From: a bacterium
GTDB lineage: Bacteria; 4484-113; JAGGVC01
NCBI GenBank assembly: GCA_039961635.1
Contig: JABRWB010000044.1
Span: 1-7,428 of the forward strand
Direction of reading: 5' to 3'
Length of the DNA: 7,428 nt
Shown here: positions 5,896 to 7,428 of the stretch, in pieces
Position numbering within the stretch: the stretch's first letter is position 1
How the letters are laid out: every line of letters begins with the position of its first letter
Made by a program: the position numbers and the translations under genes
Notes under the pieces: model-generated
Told to the model about the DNA's origin: nothing
What the model saw: the letters and a program-made list of their open reading frames with translations, nothing else
The model's database searches: none

Positions 5896-7140
5896 ATGGT
5901 CGAAACCTGGATAATCGTCGCGGCCGCCGTATTCGGGTTGTACATGGCCTGGAGCGTGGGCGCGAACGACGTGGCGAACGCGATGGGCACGTCGGTGGGC
6001 AGCCACGCGCTCAGCTACCGCAACGCGATAATCCTCGCGGGGATTTTCGATTTCCTCGGCGCGGTGCTGGTCGGCGGGCACGTGACGAAAACGGTTTCGA
6101 AAAACATTATCAGCCTTGACGCGATCCCCGACCTCGACATACTCGTGCTGGGAATGCTGGCAGCGCTGTTCGGCGCCGCGGTTTGGCTGCACTTCGCTTC
6201 CAGGCTCGGATTGCCGGTATCCACCTCGCACAGCATCGTCGGCGCGATCCTGGGATTCGGCGTCGTCGCGGGCGGCTTCGGCGCGGTCAACTGGCACAAG
6301 TCTCTGGAAATTTTCGCGAGCTGGATTATCAGCCCGCTTCTTGGCGCTCTGATTAGTTTCTTTTTGTTCTGGTTTCTTTTGCGCCGCGTGATCGCGACCG
6401 AAAATCCGGTTCGCGCGATCAAGCGCATCGCGCCTTACCTCGTTTTCTTGGTCGGATTCATCCTTTCGCTTTCGATTATTTACAAGGGTCTCGCGAACCT
6501 GCACCTCGATATGCCCATCGGGAATGCGCTGTTAATTTCGCTCGCGGTTGGAATCGCGGCAGGGTTCGCCGCGAAAATTCTCGTCGGCAGGATGAACGAA
6601 GCGAACGCGGCGACGTTCACCGCGCGGATGCGCGCCACGGAAAAAGTGTTCGCCGTTCTGCAGGTGATGACGGCGTGCTATGTCGCGTTCGCGCACGGCG
6701 CGAACGACGTGGCGAATGCGGTCGGCCCGGTGGCCGCGGTCGTGGAAATCGCGCGCAAGGGCTCGATAAGCGAAACGGTTCCGGTTTCGCCATGGCTCTT
6801 GGTGCTGGGCGGAGTCGGAATCGTCATCGGCCTCGCGACGTACGGGCGGCACGTGATAAAAACCGTCGGCCAGGGGCTTCTGAGCCTGCGCCCCAGCCGC
6901 GGATTCGCGGCGGAGTTCGGCTGCGCCACGACGGTGCTCATCAGCAGCAAGCTGGGCCTGCCCGTCTCGACGACGCACTGCATCGTGGGCGCGATCGTCG
7001 GCGTCGGATTCGCTCGCGGCATCGGCGCCCTCAATATGAAAGCGGTCAAGTCCATCGTGATGAGCTGGCTTTGGACGATCCCGTTCTCCGCGGCCGTCAC
7101 GATAATCGCGTTTCTTATCGCAAGGGCGATTATTTACTAG
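5896..7140 (+). CDS. PiT-family inorganic phosphate transporter (414 aa)
   Basis: This is an inner-membrane secondary transporter for inorganic phosphate, driven by Na+ or H+. The internal duplication typical of the family is complete: GANDVANA occurs at 23-30 and 268-275, and LGLPVSTSHSIVGAI (104-118) mirrors LGLPVSTTHCIVGAI (353-367). These repeats form the phosphate- and cation-binding centre. Hydrophobic segments fill nearly the whole protein; a basic loop (about 163-180) and a charged loop (231-250) are the main polar gaps. Length suits compact bacterial PiT proteins without a large central domain. The start is ATG 5896: GGGAG at 5881-5885 is the better-spaced ribosome site, while GGGGAG directly abuts the ATG. 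The neighbouring DUF47 gene is its normal partner. Sequence alone does not settle the coupling ion, although resemblance to Na+-dependent PiT proteins makes Na+ plausible. Confidence 0.96.
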   Translation: MVETWIIVAAAVFGLYMAWSVGANDVANAMGTSVGSHALSYRNAIILAGIFDFLGAVLVGGHVTKTVSKNIISLDAIPDLDILVLGMLAALFGAAVWLHFASRLGLPVSTSHSIVGAILGFGVVAGGFGAVNWHKSLEIFASWIISPLLGALISFFLFWFLLRRVIATENPVRAIKRIAPYLVFLVGFILSLSIIYKGLANLHLDMPIGNALLISLAVGIAAGFAAKILVGRMNEANAATFTARMRATEKVFAVLQVMTACYVAFAHGANDVANAVGPVAAVVEIARKGSISETVPVSPWLLVLGGVGIVIGLATYGRHVIKTVGQGLLSLRPSRGFAAEFGCATTVLISSKLGLPVSTTHCIVGAIVGVGFARGIGALNMKAVKSIVMSWLWTIPFSAAVTIIAFLIARAIIY

Positions 7141-7150
7141 GGGGCGCCGC

Positions 7151-7173
7151 CCCGATTGTCAATCCCAATCGGG
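7151..7173 (+). terminator. Hairpin just after the PiT gene, possible terminator
   Basis: CCCGATTG (7151-7158) and CAATCGGG (7166-7173) form a perfect 8-bp stem with a 7-nt loop, starting 11 bp after the PiT stop codon. A small GC palindrome, GGGGCGCCGCCCC (7141-7153), overlaps its left arm and could compete with it. Only two T follow the stem, so it may work as a 3'-end protecting structure rather than a strict intrinsic terminator. Confidence 0.45.
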
Positions 7174-7182
7174 TTCGAGAAG

Positions 7183-7200
7183 CGCGGCGTTCACGCCGCG
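7183..7200 (+). repeat. GC hairpin, family copy 3 (loop TTCA)
   Basis: CGCGGCG (7183-7189), loop TTCA (7190-7193), CGCCGCG (7194-7200): a perfect 7-bp stem. The 18 bases from 7184 to 7201 are identical to 7227-7244. Confidence 0.75.
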
Positions 7201-7226
7201 GGCCGTCCGGCAACCCAATAAAGGGA

Positions 7227-7242
7227 GCGGCGTTCACGCCGC
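7227..7242 (+). repeat. GC hairpin, family copy 4 (loop TTCA)
   Basis: GCGGCG (7227-7232), loop TTCA (7233-7236), CGCCGC (7237-7242): a perfect 6-bp stem. The GGA before it and the GG(A)TTC after it also resemble copy 1 read on the minus strand, so flanks as well as the stem are shared. Confidence 0.75.
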
Positions 7243-7250
7243 GGATTCGG

Positions 7251-7292
7251 GGCTGATTCCCGAAAGCGGATGCAATCATCCGCCTTGTGAAT
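7251..7292 (+). repeat. Repeated 3'-end block, copy B, with perfect hairpin
   Basis: GGCTGATTCCCG (7251-7262), GCGGATG (7266-7272) and CCTTGTGAAT (7283-7292) repeat the order seen at 5058-5096, with a 3-bp insertion after the first block. Here GCGGATG pairs with CATCCGC (7277-7283) around loop CAAT, a perfect 7-bp stem. Confidence 0.55.
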
Positions 7293-7315
7293 ATTGTATC
7301 AAGGATATATTTTTT
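7283..7315 (+). terminator. Weak hairpin followed by T6, possible terminator
   Basis: CCTTG (7283-7287) can pair with CAAGG (7300-7304) around a 12-nt AT-rich loop, and six T follow at 7310-7315. The stem is short, but the stronger hairpin at 7266-7283 lies directly upstream. Together they are the most terminator-like feature downstream of the PiT gene. Confidence 0.35.
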
Positions 7316-7332
7316 AAATTAATCCCCGAAAC

Positions 7333-7361
7333 TTGTTGACAGGGTGATTTTCGGGTATAAT
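7333..7361 (+). promoter_or_regulatory. Strong sigma-70 promoter pointing out of the window
   Basis: TTGTTG (7333-7338), a 17-bp spacer and a perfect TATAAT (7356-7361). A better -35 hexamer, TTGACA (7336-7341), overlaps it but leaves only 14 bp. The predicted start is near 7368, so the final 60 bp of the window would be an untranslated leader with no start codon that I can assign. Confidence 0.65.
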
Positions 7362-7400
7362 CCCTCCAGCCGGAAGGTCTCGGCGCAACAAACAAATCGC

Positions 7401-7416
7401 GCGGCGGCAACGCCGC
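7401..7416 (+). repeat. GC hairpin, family copy 5 (GNRA loop GCAA)
   Basis: GCGGCG (7401-7406), loop GCAA (7407-7410), CGCCGC (7411-7416). The stem is identical to copy 4 but the loop is GCAA, a stable GNRA-type tetraloop in RNA. It lies about 33 nt downstream of the predicted transcription start, so it would be in the leader of the next gene's mRNA. Confidence 0.65.
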
Positions 7417-7428
7417 CAGGGATGACGG

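Larger units (their letters stand above)
7141..7428. other. Hairpin-rich intergenic region and outward promoter
   Basis: I see no gene in these 288 bp. The first 165 bp is a run of consecutive inverted repeats (7141-7153, 7151-7173, 7183-7200, 7227-7242, 7266-7283, 7283-7304). It ends in an AT-rich stretch with T6 (7310-7315), then a promoter (7333-7361), and finally a further GC hairpin (7401-7416) in the leader of whatever gene lies beyond the window. Confidence 0.6.

Noticed and set aside
5050-6504. Long minus-strand open frame (484 codons) across the DUF47 and PiT genes
   Set aside because: Both sense genes are certain from family motifs. The antisense product is a charged low-complexity shadow.
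48-7304. Identical 10-mer TGTATCAAGG at 48-57 and 7295-7304, each preceded by CCTTG
   Set aside because: A 10-bp match is expected by chance in a window this size, and the spacing to CCTTG differs between copies (16 versus 7 nt). Not claimed as a repeat family.
7336-7361. TTGACA/TATAAT pairing as the end-of-window promoter
   Set aside because: The 14-bp spacing is too short for sigma-70; the overlapping TTGTTG with 17 bp is preferred.
1-7428. CRISPR array, tRNA, rRNA, insertion sequence or phage genes
   Set aside because: No direct repeats with regular spacers, no tRNA or rRNA signature sequence, and no transposase- or phage-like protein in any credible frame.

Overview
This is a GC-rich, densely coded bacterial segment with six complete protein genes, separated by short intergenic regions that carry many GC-rich hairpins. 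The phylum cannot be fixed from the sequence. Shine-Dalgarno sites, TATAAT-type -10 boxes and the protein families are all bacterial. A secreted subtilase with a C-terminal dockerin-like domain, together with dispersed hairpin repeats, would suit an uncultured environmental lineage; that placement is inference.

Layout. Positions 1-259 are non-coding and rich in hairpins and short repeats. A membrane-anchored protein of unknown function (260-970, minus) is divergent from a small polytopic membrane protein of unknown function (1038-1502, plus). The latter converges on an AhpD/carboxymuconolactone-decarboxylase-like protein (1548-2144, minus). The 252-bp gap 2145-2396 is AT-rich. It holds the best minus-strand promoter candidate in the window, a tandem 16-bp direct repeat over the predicted transcription start, and a hairpin. 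A CDP-alcohol phosphatidyltransferase (2397-3425, minus) is head-to-head, across only 21 bp, with a subtilisin-like protease carrying a signal peptide, propeptide and dockerin-like tail (3447-5063, plus). Next comes a two-gene phosphate module: a PhoU-like DUF47/TIGR00153 protein (5206-5877) and a PiT-family phosphate transporter (5896-7140), 18 bp apart, with a good promoter upstream. The last 288 bp hold a run of hairpins and a strong outward promoter for a gene beyond the window.

How the genes relate. Only the DUF47-PiT pair is a clear functional unit: a low-affinity phosphate permease with its usual accessory protein. The other genes look like independent transcription units for envelope lipid synthesis, extracellular proteolysis and thiol/peroxide chemistry.

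No obvious new multi-gene system is present. The most interesting signals are non-coding: (i) a five-copy family of GC hairpins with 4-nt loops, one of which shows a compensatory base-pair change; (ii) a block of sequence found both at the 3' end of the protease gene and downstream of the PiT gene; (iii) the operator-like tandem repeat and long predicted leader upstream of the AhpD-like gene; (iv) leaderless-looking promoter geometry for the 154-aa membrane protein.
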